Of a stretch of 64,000 nucleotides of DNA, positions 48,798 through 58,232 are shown one piece after another. The notes beneath the pieces were generated by a model. That model was not told the DNA's origin, did not search any database, and saw only the letters and a program-made list of their open reading frames with translations. Location of the stretch: NCBI GenBank assembly GCA_028279705.1, contig JANQNF010000024.1, positions 174,257-238,256 of the forward strand. The letters are read 5' to 3'. Numbering within the stretch: position 1 is the first letter of the stretch; each line of letters starts with the position of its first letter. The translations under genes and the position numbers were made by a program. The stretch is from an archaeon. Lineage in GTDB: Archaea > Aenigmatarchaeota > Aenigmatarchaeia > QMZP01 > JAFGSV01.

Positions 48798-51272
48798 ATG
48801 GTCAGGGTAGAGAAGCTCGTGATGGAGGGTTTCAAGTCTTTCAAGCGCAAGGCTTCCATACCGTTTCCTGAAGGCTTTTCGGTCGTCACCGGACCAAACG
48901 GGTCAGGCAAGACCAACATAGCTGACGCGTTCTATTTTGTCCTCGGCTCAGGTGCCGCAAGGTCCCTTAGGGCAAAGAAGGCACACGAACTTATTTTCCA
49001 GGGCAACGCCAAGAAGAATGCATCTGAATACGCAAAGGTCACCATGCACTTATCAAACAACAGCAGGAAGCTTCCCTTAGACGATGACACTGTAACCGTG
49101 ACAAGAAGGGTAAACAAGGCAGGGATAAGCACCTACAGGATCGGTGGCAGGATATCCACAAAACAGGAGGTCATGAACATACTCTCCCAGGCTAGCATAA
49201 CGCTTGACGGTCACAACATGATACAGCAGGGAGATGTCACCAGGATAGTCGAGATGAACCCCGTCGAGCGCAGGAAGATCATAGACGAGATCGCCGGCAT
49301 AACGGAATATGATGAGAAAAAAGAAAAGGCCTTAAAAGAGCTTGAGAAGGTCGCAGACAAGGTCAGGGAGGCTGAGATAGTTCTTGAGCAAAAGGACGAG
49401 ATAATGCAGAAGATAAAGTCAGAGCGCGACGCTGCGCTCGAATACAAAAAGCTTCAGAGCATGCTGAAGCTGGTTGTTGGTGCAGGCATACTCAAGAACC
49501 TGAGGTCGCTTGAAAAGAAGCTTGAAAGCTCAGAGAAGGGAACCACTGGAAAGGAAGACGACATCGACAAGTTCACTGCCGAGATAAAGGAAGTCGAGAA
49601 GAAGATAAACGTTTTCGAAGAAGAGATGGAAGGAATAACAGAGAAGGTGCTAAAGACATCGACTCTCATGGAAGAGGCAGGAAGGGTAAGCGATCTTCAG
49701 TCGAGGATAGAGATGAAAAAAGAGCGCATAAAGATGAACGAGTCCGAGATAGGAAGGATAACTGACATGGTCGAAAGCCTTTCCACGCTTGACAAAAGGG
49801 AAAGTCCCGCGGTGAAGGCGGTCCTAGACAATCCCGGTGTCGAAGGCACCTTTTCGGACCTTGTCATGGTACCGCCTAATTACAAGATCGCAGTAGAGGT
49901 TGCAGCCGGCGGGCATCTTGGGGACGTAGTGGTTGAGAGAAACCAGCATGCAGTCGACTGCGTCAACTACCTCAAGGCAAATAAGATAGGTAGAGCTAGG
50001 TTCCTTCCGATGGACAGGATGGCCATGAAGGCAAAACCCGATCTCCCTAAAGGTTCCATAGGATGGCTTTCGGATCTTGTACACCACGATCCAAAGTATA
50101 CGGGGATTGTCAATTTCGTCCTGGGTTCTACCGTTTGCGCAAAGAACATAGAAACCGCAAAGGAAATAACGGAAAAGCAAGGCAGGTACAGGATAGTTAC
50201 CCTTGACGGCGACATCATAGAGAAGAGCGGCGCAGTGACCGGCGGATTCTACAAGAAGGGTTCGGGAACCGGGCCGAACATAACCCAGTACCTCGACAGC
50301 AGGAAAGAGCTTGAAAGAGAAAATGAGATACTGCGAATAGACCTCGATGAGCTTTCAAAGGAACTCGAGTCACTGAAAGGAAGGGAAGGCAACGTCGAGA
50401 GCATAACGAAGCTTGAGGAGAGGCGAATGAAGATAGGAAGGGAAGTCGAGGCCCTCAGGGAGAAAAAAGACAAATTGTTCGAGAAGAGGGCGTCGGTACA
50501 GGAGGAGAGCGGGAAGATAAGCGTCAGGCAGGCTAGGTACGAGGCATCCATAGAGACTGCCAGGATGGACTGGGAACGCTACCGCGAGATGGAAAAGGAG
50601 ATCGAAGAAAGCGGGCTTCTCGGAAGCGGCGTCACGGAACTTGCCGAGAAGAAGGAGCACATGATTTCAAGGATGGATGAGATGGGACCGATAAACTTAA
50701 AGGCAATCCAGGAGTTCGAAACGTTCAAGGAGGACTTCGATGAGTTCAAGGCAAAAGTCGACAAGGTACTCGAGGAGAAGAACAGTATAGAGGCTACGAT
50801 AAACGACATAGAGGAAAAGAAGAGGACAATCTTCATGTCCACAATGGATAACGTGGCAAAGCATTTCAGGGATACTTACACTGAACTTACGGGAGGCGAG
50901 TCCGACTTAAGACTCGGCGAAGCAAACGACCTGGATTCAGGGCTCATGATATTTGCAAGTCCGCCCGGAAAGAGGCTTCTTAGCATAGACTCGATGTCAG
51001 CTGGCGAGAAGACGCTCACGGCATTTGCATTCCTTTTTGCAATCCAGAACTGCAAACCGGCACCGTTTTACGTATTCGACGAGTCGGATTCCGCTCTTGA
51101 CAAGAGCAACACAAAGAGAGTCGTAGATCTCATAAAAAGGCACAGCAAGCTTGCGCAGTTCATACTGATATCGCACAACGACCAGCTCATAAAGGAAGCC
51201 GACCAGGTCTACGGCGTCAGCATGGAACACGGCGAATCAAAGATCATAGGAATCCAGCTTCCGGATAACTAA
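48798..51272 (+). CDS. smc: SMC-family ATPase with short coiled-coil arms
   Basis: 824 residues against about 1,170 for typical SMC. Walker A TGPNGSGKTNIADAF, hinge domain (about residues 345-500, VEGTFSDLVMVPPNYKIAVE on), ABC signature MSAGEKTLTAFA and Walker B FYVFDESDSALDKSNT. The two arms are about 170 residues each, half the usual 300-350. The signature has SAGEK rather than SGGEK and the Walker B has DESD rather than DEVD. It should fold and segregate chromosomes with a kleisin (ScpA), which is not encoded in the window. Confidence 0.9.
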   Translation: MVRVEKLVMEGFKSFKRKASIPFPEGFSVVTGPNGSGKTNIADAFYFVLGSGAARSLRAKKAHELIFQGNAKKNASEYAKVTMHLSNNSRKLPLDDDTVTVTRRVNKAGISTYRIGGRISTKQEVMNILSQASITLDGHNMIQQGDVTRIVEMNPVERRKIIDEIAGITEYDEKKEKALKELEKVADKVREAEIVLEQKDEIMQKIKSERDAALEYKKLQSMLKLVVGAGILKNLRSLEKKLESSEKGTTGKEDDIDKFTAEIKEVEKKINVFEEEMEGITEKVLKTSTLMEEAGRVSDLQSRIEMKKERIKMNESEIGRITDMVESLSTLDKRESPAVKAVLDNPGVEGTFSDLVMVPPNYKIAVEVAAGGHLGDVVVERNQHAVDCVNYLKANKIGRARFLPMDRMAMKAKPDLPKGSIGWLSDLVHHDPKYTGIVNFVLGSTVCAKNIETAKEITEKQGRYRIVTLDGDIIEKSGAVTGGFYKKGSGTGPNITQYLDSRKELERENEILRIDLDELSKELESLKGREGNVESITKLEERRMKIGREVEALREKKDKLFEKRASVQEESGKISVRQARYEASIETARMDWERYREMEKEIEESGLLGSGVTELAEKKEHMISRMDEMGPINLKAIQEFETFKEDFDEFKAKVDKVLEEKNSIEATINDIEEKKRTIFMSTMDNVAKHFRDTYTELTGGESDLRLGEANDLDSGLMIFASPPGKRLLSIDSMSAGEKTLTAFAFLFAIQNCKPAPFYVFDESDSALDKSNTKRVVDLIKRHSKLAQFILISHNDQLIKEADQVYGVSMEHGESKIIGIQLPDN

Positions 51273-51301
51273 TTTAAGCGGCCAATGTAAAAACTTATAA
51301 C

Positions 51302-51580
51302 ATGGCTTTCAACGAGACTGTGTTCAACGAGATCATGAAGCAGATGCCCCCAGAAATGGCCGGGAAGGCAGCGCCGTTTTTCTTTTTCATGGGCCCAATC
51401 ATACTGCTGGCCATACTTTTCAGTGTGCTACTAATGGCCGTCTGGATATGGATGATAATAGACTGTGCCAAAAGGAACAAATTCAGGAGCGGCGACCGCG
51501 TTGTGTGGATACTGCTTCTCGTCCTACTAGGGCTTATTGGCATGATACTCTACTACTTCATGGTCATGCGGGAAGACTGA
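51302..51580 (+). CDS. Small membrane protein, PLDc_N-like
   Basis: 92 residues. Two membrane helices flank WMIIDCAKRNKFRSGDRVVW, a pattern like the phospholipase-D nuclease N-terminal (PLDc_N) small membrane proteins. Function unknown. It follows smc by 29 bases and a TATA-like stretch precedes it. Confidence 0.75.
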   Translation: MAFNETVFNEIMKQMPPEMAGKAAPFFFFMGPIILLAILFSVLLMAVWIWMIIDCAKRNKFRSGDRVVWILLLVLLGLIGMILYYFMVMRED

Positions 51581-51585
51581 AATCT

Positions 51586-51834
51586 TCACTTCTTCGAAAC
51601 CACGTAGAAACTCCCAAGGAACGTCAGTACGCCTATGAGAAGCACACCTGCGTTATATAACAATGCCACGTCAGACGGTGCTGTTCCAAGAAATCCGCCG
51701 GTTATGCGGCTTCCATCCGGAGGTCCTGTGACGAAACGCGAAGCTATTGACATTGTCGACATCACAAGCATCGAAGTTATGCCTGCTAACAATACCCTGA
51801 AAAACAGTCCGGGCCCGCCGGTTATTCCAGGCAT
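51586..51834 (-). CDS. Small hypothetical membrane protein
   Basis: 82 residues with two hydrophobic segments (FFRVLLAGITSMLVMSTMSI and LLYNAGVLLIGVLTFLGSFY) and a short outside loop with GPPDGSRITGGFLG. No family recognised. Convergent with the preceding membrane protein and 38 bases downstream of the inositol-lipid gene on the same strand. Confidence 0.6.
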   Translation of the reverse strand: MPGITGGPGLFFRVLLAGITSMLVMSTMSIASRFVTGPPDGSRITGGFLGTAPSDVALLYNAGVLLIGVLTFLGSFYVVSKK

Positions 51835-51872
51835 AACGATATTTTATCTGCAGGGAATAAATTATTTCCGGT

Positions 51873-52480
51873 CTATTTTGAAGCATTTCTTGCTATCCAT
51901 GCCCTCTGTATTACAGTGATGTTTGCGAGGAAGGCAAGCAGCACTATGGCATACGTGAGGTACATGGGATTCAGTGACGCTGCGAGTATACCGACAAAAA
52001 GTATTATCAGCCTTTCAGCCCTTTCAAGAAGACCACCCTTGATCTCCTTTTTGACATAGTCCTTCTCCTTGGCTGCAGCTTTTGCATACGACGTCATTAT
52101 GCCGCCGAAGTAGAAGATGAATATCCACAGCACCGACGGGATGAACAGGTCTGGTATGACTCTCTGCCACGCAAGATATACAAGACCAGCCACGACGAAG
52201 AATTCGACATACCTGTCGACCATAGTGTCAAGATAAGCTCCCGACTTGCACGCTTTTCCGGTTGCCCTTGCGACTGCGCCGTCAACCATGTCCAGGAACG
52301 CTGCCAGCAAGAAAAGCACAGCAGAGCTTACGTAATCCTGGTTCACGAGGAAATATACAGCACCGAGCGCCGGAAGCAGGCTGACAAAGGTCCACTGGTT
52401 GGGCGAAAGCTTAAGCTTTGCAAAACCGCTGCCTATCTTTTCCGAAAATCCACCGAACTTCTGGCGATTGCCGTATAACG

Positions 52481-52484
<4 letters not shown>
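51873..52484 (-). CDS. CDP-alcohol phosphatidyltransferase (archaetidylinositol phosphate synthase-like)
   Basis: 203 residues, about six membrane helices. The CDP-alcohol motif is complete: DMVDGAVARATGKACKSG followed by AYLDTMVDR. It joins an alcohol phosphate to a CDP-activated archaeol. Since its start overlaps the end of the inositol-phosphate synthase gene (4 bases), the alcohol is probably inositol-1-phosphate and the product archaetidylinositol phosphate. Confidence 0.92.
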
Positions 52485-53800
<1,316 letters not shown>

Positions 53801-53812
53801 TAAATCACTTCT

Positions 53813-53838
53813 AATTATTTTCTCATTGGAAAATAATT
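53813..53838. promoter_or_regulatory. Ten-base inverted repeat between ino1 and the nuclease-PadR gene
   Basis: AATTATTTTC and GAAAATAATT are perfect arms with TCATTG between. The element is 13 bases before the ino1 start and 35 before the divergent gene, so it could serve as operator for the PadR-like protein. Confidence 0.5.
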
Positions 53839-53872
53839 TTAATTTATAATTAGAAACTACTAGTATTTAAAC

Positions 53873-54667
53873 ATGACTAATATACATTCAGGTTCTACTC
53901 TAAAAAAACCTATAGCTGAATGGTTTAGTGAAGCTGGTTATAATGTCAAATTTGAGGTTCGTGTACCAAAAAGAATAGCTGACGTTGTCGTTTATAAAAA
54001 GCAAATAATAGCGATAGAAATCAAAGAGTCGTTTGCTGAAATTGTTACCGGAATATCACAATGCATGGAGTATTCAAAGGCTGTAGACAAAGTTTATTTG
54101 GCTTTTCCAGAGTATTTGTTGGAAGACTTCAAAACAAAATACGAATACAGAAATATGCCTTTTGGTCTGCTCGTTGTCGATGATCATGATAACGTTAAAA
54201 TGGTTAAAGAATCACCGGAGATGAATCCGGACAAAAAAAACAAAGAAGATACTATTAGAATTTTCAGAAAAACGAAAGTTACTAAGATGGAGCACGTGTC
54301 AGAAAGATTTAAGATTGAAAACAAAGAACTCCTGAAGTCTCCTGAAATCAGAAGAATGTTAAAGAAAATAACTGTGGAATGTGTTTGGATGCATATCCTT
54401 GGTCTCCTTATGGTTAAACCAAGACATGCGTATACCTTGAGAGAAGAAATAAAAAAGGAATTTGGGTTCAATATAGGGAGAATAACATCCTATAAAGTTT
54501 TGTATGACCTGAAAAGGCGTGGTTATGTGAGAGAGGTTCAGTGTGAAATGAAAAGTCAACGAGGGCCCAAAAGAAAATATTATGAAATAACAGAAAGCGG
54601 CAAAGAACTTTTAATGGGTGCTGGCCGGGTAATGTACGAATTCACTTGCCATTTTACAGGCGTGTAA
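53873..54667 (+). CDS. PD-(D/E)XK-like domain fused to PadR-type winged helix
   Basis: 264 residues. Residues 1-125 have a PD-(D/E)XK pattern: KPIAEWFSEAGYNVKFEVRV, then RIADVVVYKKQIIAIEIKES (Asp and ExK, with a preceding Glu), followed by a helix with QCMEYSKAVDKVYLAFPEYL as in restriction-type folds. After a charged linker, residues 160-264 are a PadR-like winged helix (LGLLMVKPRHAYTLREEIKK and YKVLYDLKRRGYVREVQ, then KYYEITESGKELL). The gene is much richer in A/T than its surroundings, with AAA, AAT and TTT codons, which suggests transfer. It may be a DNA-binding sensor with a dead or active nuclease domain. Confidence 0.75.
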   Translation: MTNIHSGSTLKKPIAEWFSEAGYNVKFEVRVPKRIADVVVYKKQIIAIEIKESFAEIVTGISQCMEYSKAVDKVYLAFPEYLLEDFKTKYEYRNMPFGLLVVDDHDNVKMVKESPEMNPDKKNKEDTIRIFRKTKVTKMEHVSERFKIENKELLKSPEIRRMLKKITVECVWMHILGLLMVKPRHAYTLREEIKKEFGFNIGRITSYKVLYDLKRRGYVREVQCEMKSQRGPKRKYYEITESGKELLMGAGRVMYEFTCHFTGV

Positions 54668-54729
54668 AAATACTCTTCTGAAAAAGACAGAAAAACTGAA
54701 GAATGTCGCAGATTTGTGCAGAAAGAATG

Positions 54730-55398
54730 TCATATACCTTTCGGTCGCATGAATCCAAACTTCGTGATTGTCGATAGCGCGTGTATGAATGGGTTGGACT
54801 TCTTTCCATAAGCTCTTGACTTCTTCTTCAGTATGGCCTTTCTCAGACCTTCTGCGTCCGTGACGTCGGCTTCCGTGTGGGCACGACCTACTTCGTACAT
54901 GCAGTGGGAGTCCGACCCGCCGACTACTGCAATCTTGTTCCTGCGCGCGAATTCCTGCGCTTTTGCGTTGAACCAGTCCATTATGACCCTTGAGTTGACG
55001 GTTTCGACCGCGTCGAAATACTTCTTGTACTCCCCGGTCATCTTAAAACGGTTCCTGAAATAATCAAAGGGGTGTGCCATTGCGATCAGCGCCCCCTGTT
55101 CCTTCACCTTGTCTTTCACCTCGAGGAATTCGCCTGGCTTTATCTCTTCGTTCATGAAATATACCAGTACTTCCCCTATCTTCCTTCCTTCATGCGTCAC
55201 CTTTATCTCTTCTGCCTTTACGACCTCGATGCCGTGCTCCTTCCCTGCTGAAATTGCGCGTTTCCAACCCTTTGTGTTGTTATGATCGGTAACGGCAACG
55301 CCGTTGAGTCCCTTGTTCTTCACAGTCTTTACAAGGTCCTCGGGACTGACAATGGCGTCGTTTGAATAGAAAGTATGTGCATGCATCTCGAATTTCAT
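54730..55398 (-). CDS. PHP-domain phosphoesterase
   Basis: 222 residues. PHP metal motifs: MHAHTFYSND, AVTDHNNTKGW, IAMAHPFDYF and VVGGSDSHCMYEVGRAH. It hydrolyses a phosphoester with bound metals. The substrate is unknown; the neighbouring RNase P genes may only be a housekeeping grouping. Ends in a basic tail with KSNPFIHALS. Confidence 0.9.
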   Translation of the reverse strand: MKFEMHAHTFYSNDAIVSPEDLVKTVKNKGLNGVAVTDHNNTKGWKRAISAGKEHGIEVVKAEEIKVTHEGRKIGEVLVYFMNEEIKPGEFLEVKDKVKEQGALIAMAHPFDYFRNRFKMTGEYKKYFDAVETVNSRVIMDWFNAKAQEFARRNKIAVVGGSDSHCMYEVGRAHTEADVTDAEGLRKAILKKKSRAYGKKSNPFIHALSTITKFGFMRPKGI

Positions 55399-55404
55399 TT
55401 GAAT

Positions 55405-55746
55405 TCACCCAGCTTTAACATTCCCAGACTTTATCGTGCCTGAAACCCTCGTAACCTGGAATATCACTTTTGAATCGCCTATCTGGTGGACCAGTGCCAG
55501 TGCCATCTTTATGTCGTCGACCGACTTGGGCGTGCAAGAGAGGCAGCCCTTTTGTCTTTTCCCGTCCCAGAGGTTTCTTATCATCCTGGCATTGGAAACG
55601 GAAAAACCCTTCTCTCCTGCCCAGTTGAGTATGGAATTGAGTGCAGCTCCCTTCATGTCATCATAAGCCACGGGGAGGTCTGAGTGCAGCCTGAATAACA
55701 GGTACCTTTTCTTCTCCTTCATGCTCGGAAGTCTTTTCAGTTTCAT
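55405..55746 (-). CDS. rnp2: RNase P protein subunit Pop5 (Rnp2)
   Basis: 113 residues. RRM-like Pop5/Rpp14 fold: KRYLLFRLHSDLPVAYDDMK, then a core with ARMIRNLWDGKRQKGCLSCT and SKVIFQVTRVSGTIKS. It pairs with Rpp30 on the catalytic domain of RNase P RNA, maturing tRNA 5-prime ends. Its start overlaps the rnp3 stop by four bases. Confidence 0.93.
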   Translation of the reverse strand: MKLKRLPSMKEKKRYLLFRLHSDLPVAYDDMKGAALNSILNWAGEKGFSVSNARMIRNLWDGKRQKGCLSCTPKSVDDIKMALALVHQIGDSKVIFQVTRVSGTIKSGNVKAG

Positions 55747-56390
55747 TTTTCCACCTCAACTCCCGGTATGACGAATTTTCCCGAAAGCTTCTTGCGGTTA
55801 CTATTTATCATATCTGCGGACATGCTTCTTTTTATTTCAGATTCGCCGAACCCAAGCAGCTTTCCGAAAGCTATGAGTTCGGAGTGTGACCTCAGCCCAA
55901 ACTCGGATGAAGCACCAGAAACTATGACAAACGGCGCTTTGGACTTTCTAACAGCCTTTGCGTTCTTTATCATCTGCGAAAAAACCTGCCCCCTCTCTTC
56001 CATGGACGAGTGCAGGACCGTGCCGAACTCAAAACATATACTTACCTCATTCTCCCTTGCAAGCTTTGCCATCACGATGTCTATCTTTGTTTGAGGTTTT
56101 GGTAGCAGCATGTCGACTTCTTGCGTGTCGCATGCCAACCTGTTCATCTCATCGCTAAGCCCCGTAACAGCCACGATCTCAGAAGACTTCCGCGCACTTC
56201 TCACCTTCTTTTTCATTTCGTTGATGTTTTTTGTTTCTACCAGTGCACCGACTGAAATTTCCACTACCCCTTTCTGACTCTTTACATTGTCACCGAACGT
56301 GCACAGGCCTTTCCATCCAAGCTTTTGTGCCATTTCTTCAAGTGCCGGTTTCTCGGCATCGTCTCGCACGCAGTAGTCCCAGAATTCCAT
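55743..56390 (-). CDS. rnp3: RNase P protein subunit Rpp30 (Rnp3)
   Basis: 215 residues from the ATG of MEFWDYCVRDDAEKPALEEM; the long upstream extension runs through the divergent pcm gene and is rejected. TIM-barrel RNase P subunit: GWKGLCTFGDN, VEISVGALVETKN and FVIVSGASSEFGLRSHSELIA. Partner of Pop5. Confidence 0.92.
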   Translation of the reverse strand: MEFWDYCVRDDAEKPALEEMAQKLGWKGLCTFGDNVKSQKGVVEISVGALVETKNINEMKKKVRSARKSSEIVAVTGLSDEMNRLACDTQEVDMLLPKPQTKIDIVMAKLARENEVSICFEFGTVLHSSMEERGQVFSQMIKNAKAVRKSKAPFVIVSGASSEFGLRSHSELIAFGKLLGFGESEIKRSMSADMINSNRKKLSGKFVIPGVEVEK

Positions 56391-56433
56391 GAAATAAATT
56401 GGTAATGCCAAATTAAATAAGTGAGACCAATAT

Positions 56434-57072
56434 ATGTTCATGGGCATTCCTGAAGACAGGGAGATGCTTTTAAGCAAGCTCACCGGAGAGGGGCGTCTCA
56501 GAAGCGAGAACATAATAGAAGCTTTCCGGGAAGTTCCGAGGGAGTCTTTTATCCGTGAAGGCGACGTTCTCAACGCATACGGCGACTATCCGCTTCAGAT
56601 AGGATGCGGCCAGACCATATCTGCCCCGCACATGGTCGCGACGATGACAGAGCTCCTAAAGCCAAGGAAAACGGACAAAATCCTTGAAATAGGTACAGGT
56701 TCTGGTTACCAGGCGGCCATACTGTCAGGTCTTGTGGAAAGCATAATCAGCATCGAACTTGAGCCGGATCTCGTTTTGATTGCAAAGAAAAACCTCGAAA
56801 ATGCGGGATGTTCCAATGTGACCGTTCTTTCTGGCGATGGGAGCGTGGGTTTCCAAAATCATGCTCCCTACGACAAGATATTGGTCACGTGCGCAACGCC
56901 TGAGATATTCCAGTCATGGAAGGACCAGCTCAGGGAAGGCGGGTTCATAGTTGCCCCTGTCGGAGGATTCTACCACCAGGACCTGATACTTGCCACAAAG
57001 ACCGAGAATGGCTTCATCGAGGAGAGGCACGGCGCATGCGTTTTCGTCCCGCTCAGACGGGAAACCATTTAA
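56434..57072 (+). CDS. pcm: Protein-L-isoaspartate O-methyltransferase
   Basis: 212 residues. PCMT motifs: VPRESFIREGDVLNAYGDYP, the SAM site DKILEIGTGSGYQAAILSGL and CGQTISAPHMVATMTELL. It repairs isoaspartyl residues in damaged proteins. The second ATG (56440) may be the true start, given a TATA-like AATTAAATA about 25 bases before it. Confidence 0.95.
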   Translation: MFMGIPEDREMLLSKLTGEGRLRSENIIEAFREVPRESFIREGDVLNAYGDYPLQIGCGQTISAPHMVATMTELLKPRKTDKILEIGTGSGYQAAILSGLVESIISIELEPDLVLIAKKNLENAGCSNVTVLSGDGSVGFQNHAPYDKILVTCATPEIFQSWKDQLREGGFIVAPVGGFYHQDLILATKTENGFIEERHGACVFVPLRRETI

Positions 57073-57094
57073 ATAAAGACTGCTTCTGATTACT

Positions 57095-58228
57095 ATGGTT
57101 TCACTCAAGGTTCCAAACGGTCTGAATTTCACGAGAAATTTCATACTGAGTTTCACACTGTTCTTCCTGCCAATACTGCTGTTTGACCTCGGTTTTGACG
57201 GCATGCAGATAGGCATACTCATATCTTCCATGACGTTTACCGTTCTCCTCAGCACGTTTCCAATTGGTATACTGAACGACAAGCTGAGCATACGCTACAT
57301 CGTAGTCATCGGAATGTTCCTTGAGTCAGTGTTCTTTTTCGGTCTTTATGCGTTCGACAGCTTCTGGCTCATTGCATGCGCCTTTATTGCGGGGGCTCTT
57401 GGCGGAAACATGATAGAGACCAGTATAAGGGGACTGACGTTTAAGCTTGCCGAGAAAGGAATGCACGGCAAGCGGCTTGGAACTTTCCAGTTTGTGATGA
57501 GTACGGGATTTGGGCTTGGTATAGTCGTCGGCGGAGCACTCCTTTATGCACTTAACTTCGGCGGCGTTCTCCTTATATCTGCAGCTGCATATCTCATACT
57601 GGGAGTCGTTTCACTATTTGTCGTCGAGCCGGGAAAAGCGGTGTTTCCCGTGTCAGACTATAAAAAGGAAATATTGAAGAGAAGCACAATACTTTTCCTT
57701 CTACCGATGTTCATATTCGGCACGCACTGGGGAGCCGAGAACACGTCGTATTCACTGTTCCTAAGGGAAGGCCTTGGACTGAACCTCGCATGGTCGGGTT
57801 TCTACATGGGCATTCCCATAATCATGCTTGCCGTCGCGTCTCTTTACGGCGGCAAGATCATAGACAGCAGGGGAAAGAGCATGACAGCTCTCGTCGCAGG
57901 ACTGCTCATCTCAGGCGCCGGGCACATATTGATGACAGTGCCGATCGTGCCGCTTTCTTTCATGTTCAGGATCATACACGAGATCGGCGACGGCTTTGCT
58001 GCAGTCGGCTATTATGTCTGCCTTTCGAGGCTGTTCAAGACCGAGAGAATATCAGGCGAATCCGGACTTGCAGTCTCGGTAAACACACTCGGCGGCACTG
58101 TGGGCGCATTGGTTTTCGGGCCACTTGGATACGCCTACGGGTTCGCATGGCCTCTTGCCATATCAGGTTTACTGTCCATATTCTCGGCAATAATTATGAT
58201 GGTATTACGAAAACGTATGAAACTCTGA
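57095..58228 (+). CDS. MFS transporter
   Basis: 377 residues, about twelve helices, complete. Loop motif GMQIGILISSMTFTVLLSTF then GILNDKLSIRYI, and the mirrored loop in the second half (GGKIIDSRGKSMTALVAGLL). Substrate unknown. It follows pcm by 22 bases. Confidence 0.9.
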   Translation: MVSLKVPNGLNFTRNFILSFTLFFLPILLFDLGFDGMQIGILISSMTFTVLLSTFPIGILNDKLSIRYIVVIGMFLESVFFFGLYAFDSFWLIACAFIAGALGGNMIETSIRGLTFKLAEKGMHGKRLGTFQFVMSTGFGLGIVVGGALLYALNFGGVLLISAAAYLILGVVSLFVVEPGKAVFPVSDYKKEILKRSTILFLLPMFIFGTHWGAENTSYSLFLREGLGLNLAWSGFYMGIPIIMLAVASLYGGKIIDSRGKSMTALVAGLLISGAGHILMTVPIVPLSFMFRIIHEIGDGFAAVGYYVCLSRLFKTERISGESGLAVSVNTLGGTVGALVFGPLGYAYGFAWPLAISGLLSIFSAIIMMVLRKRMKL

Positions 58229-58232
58229 AAGC

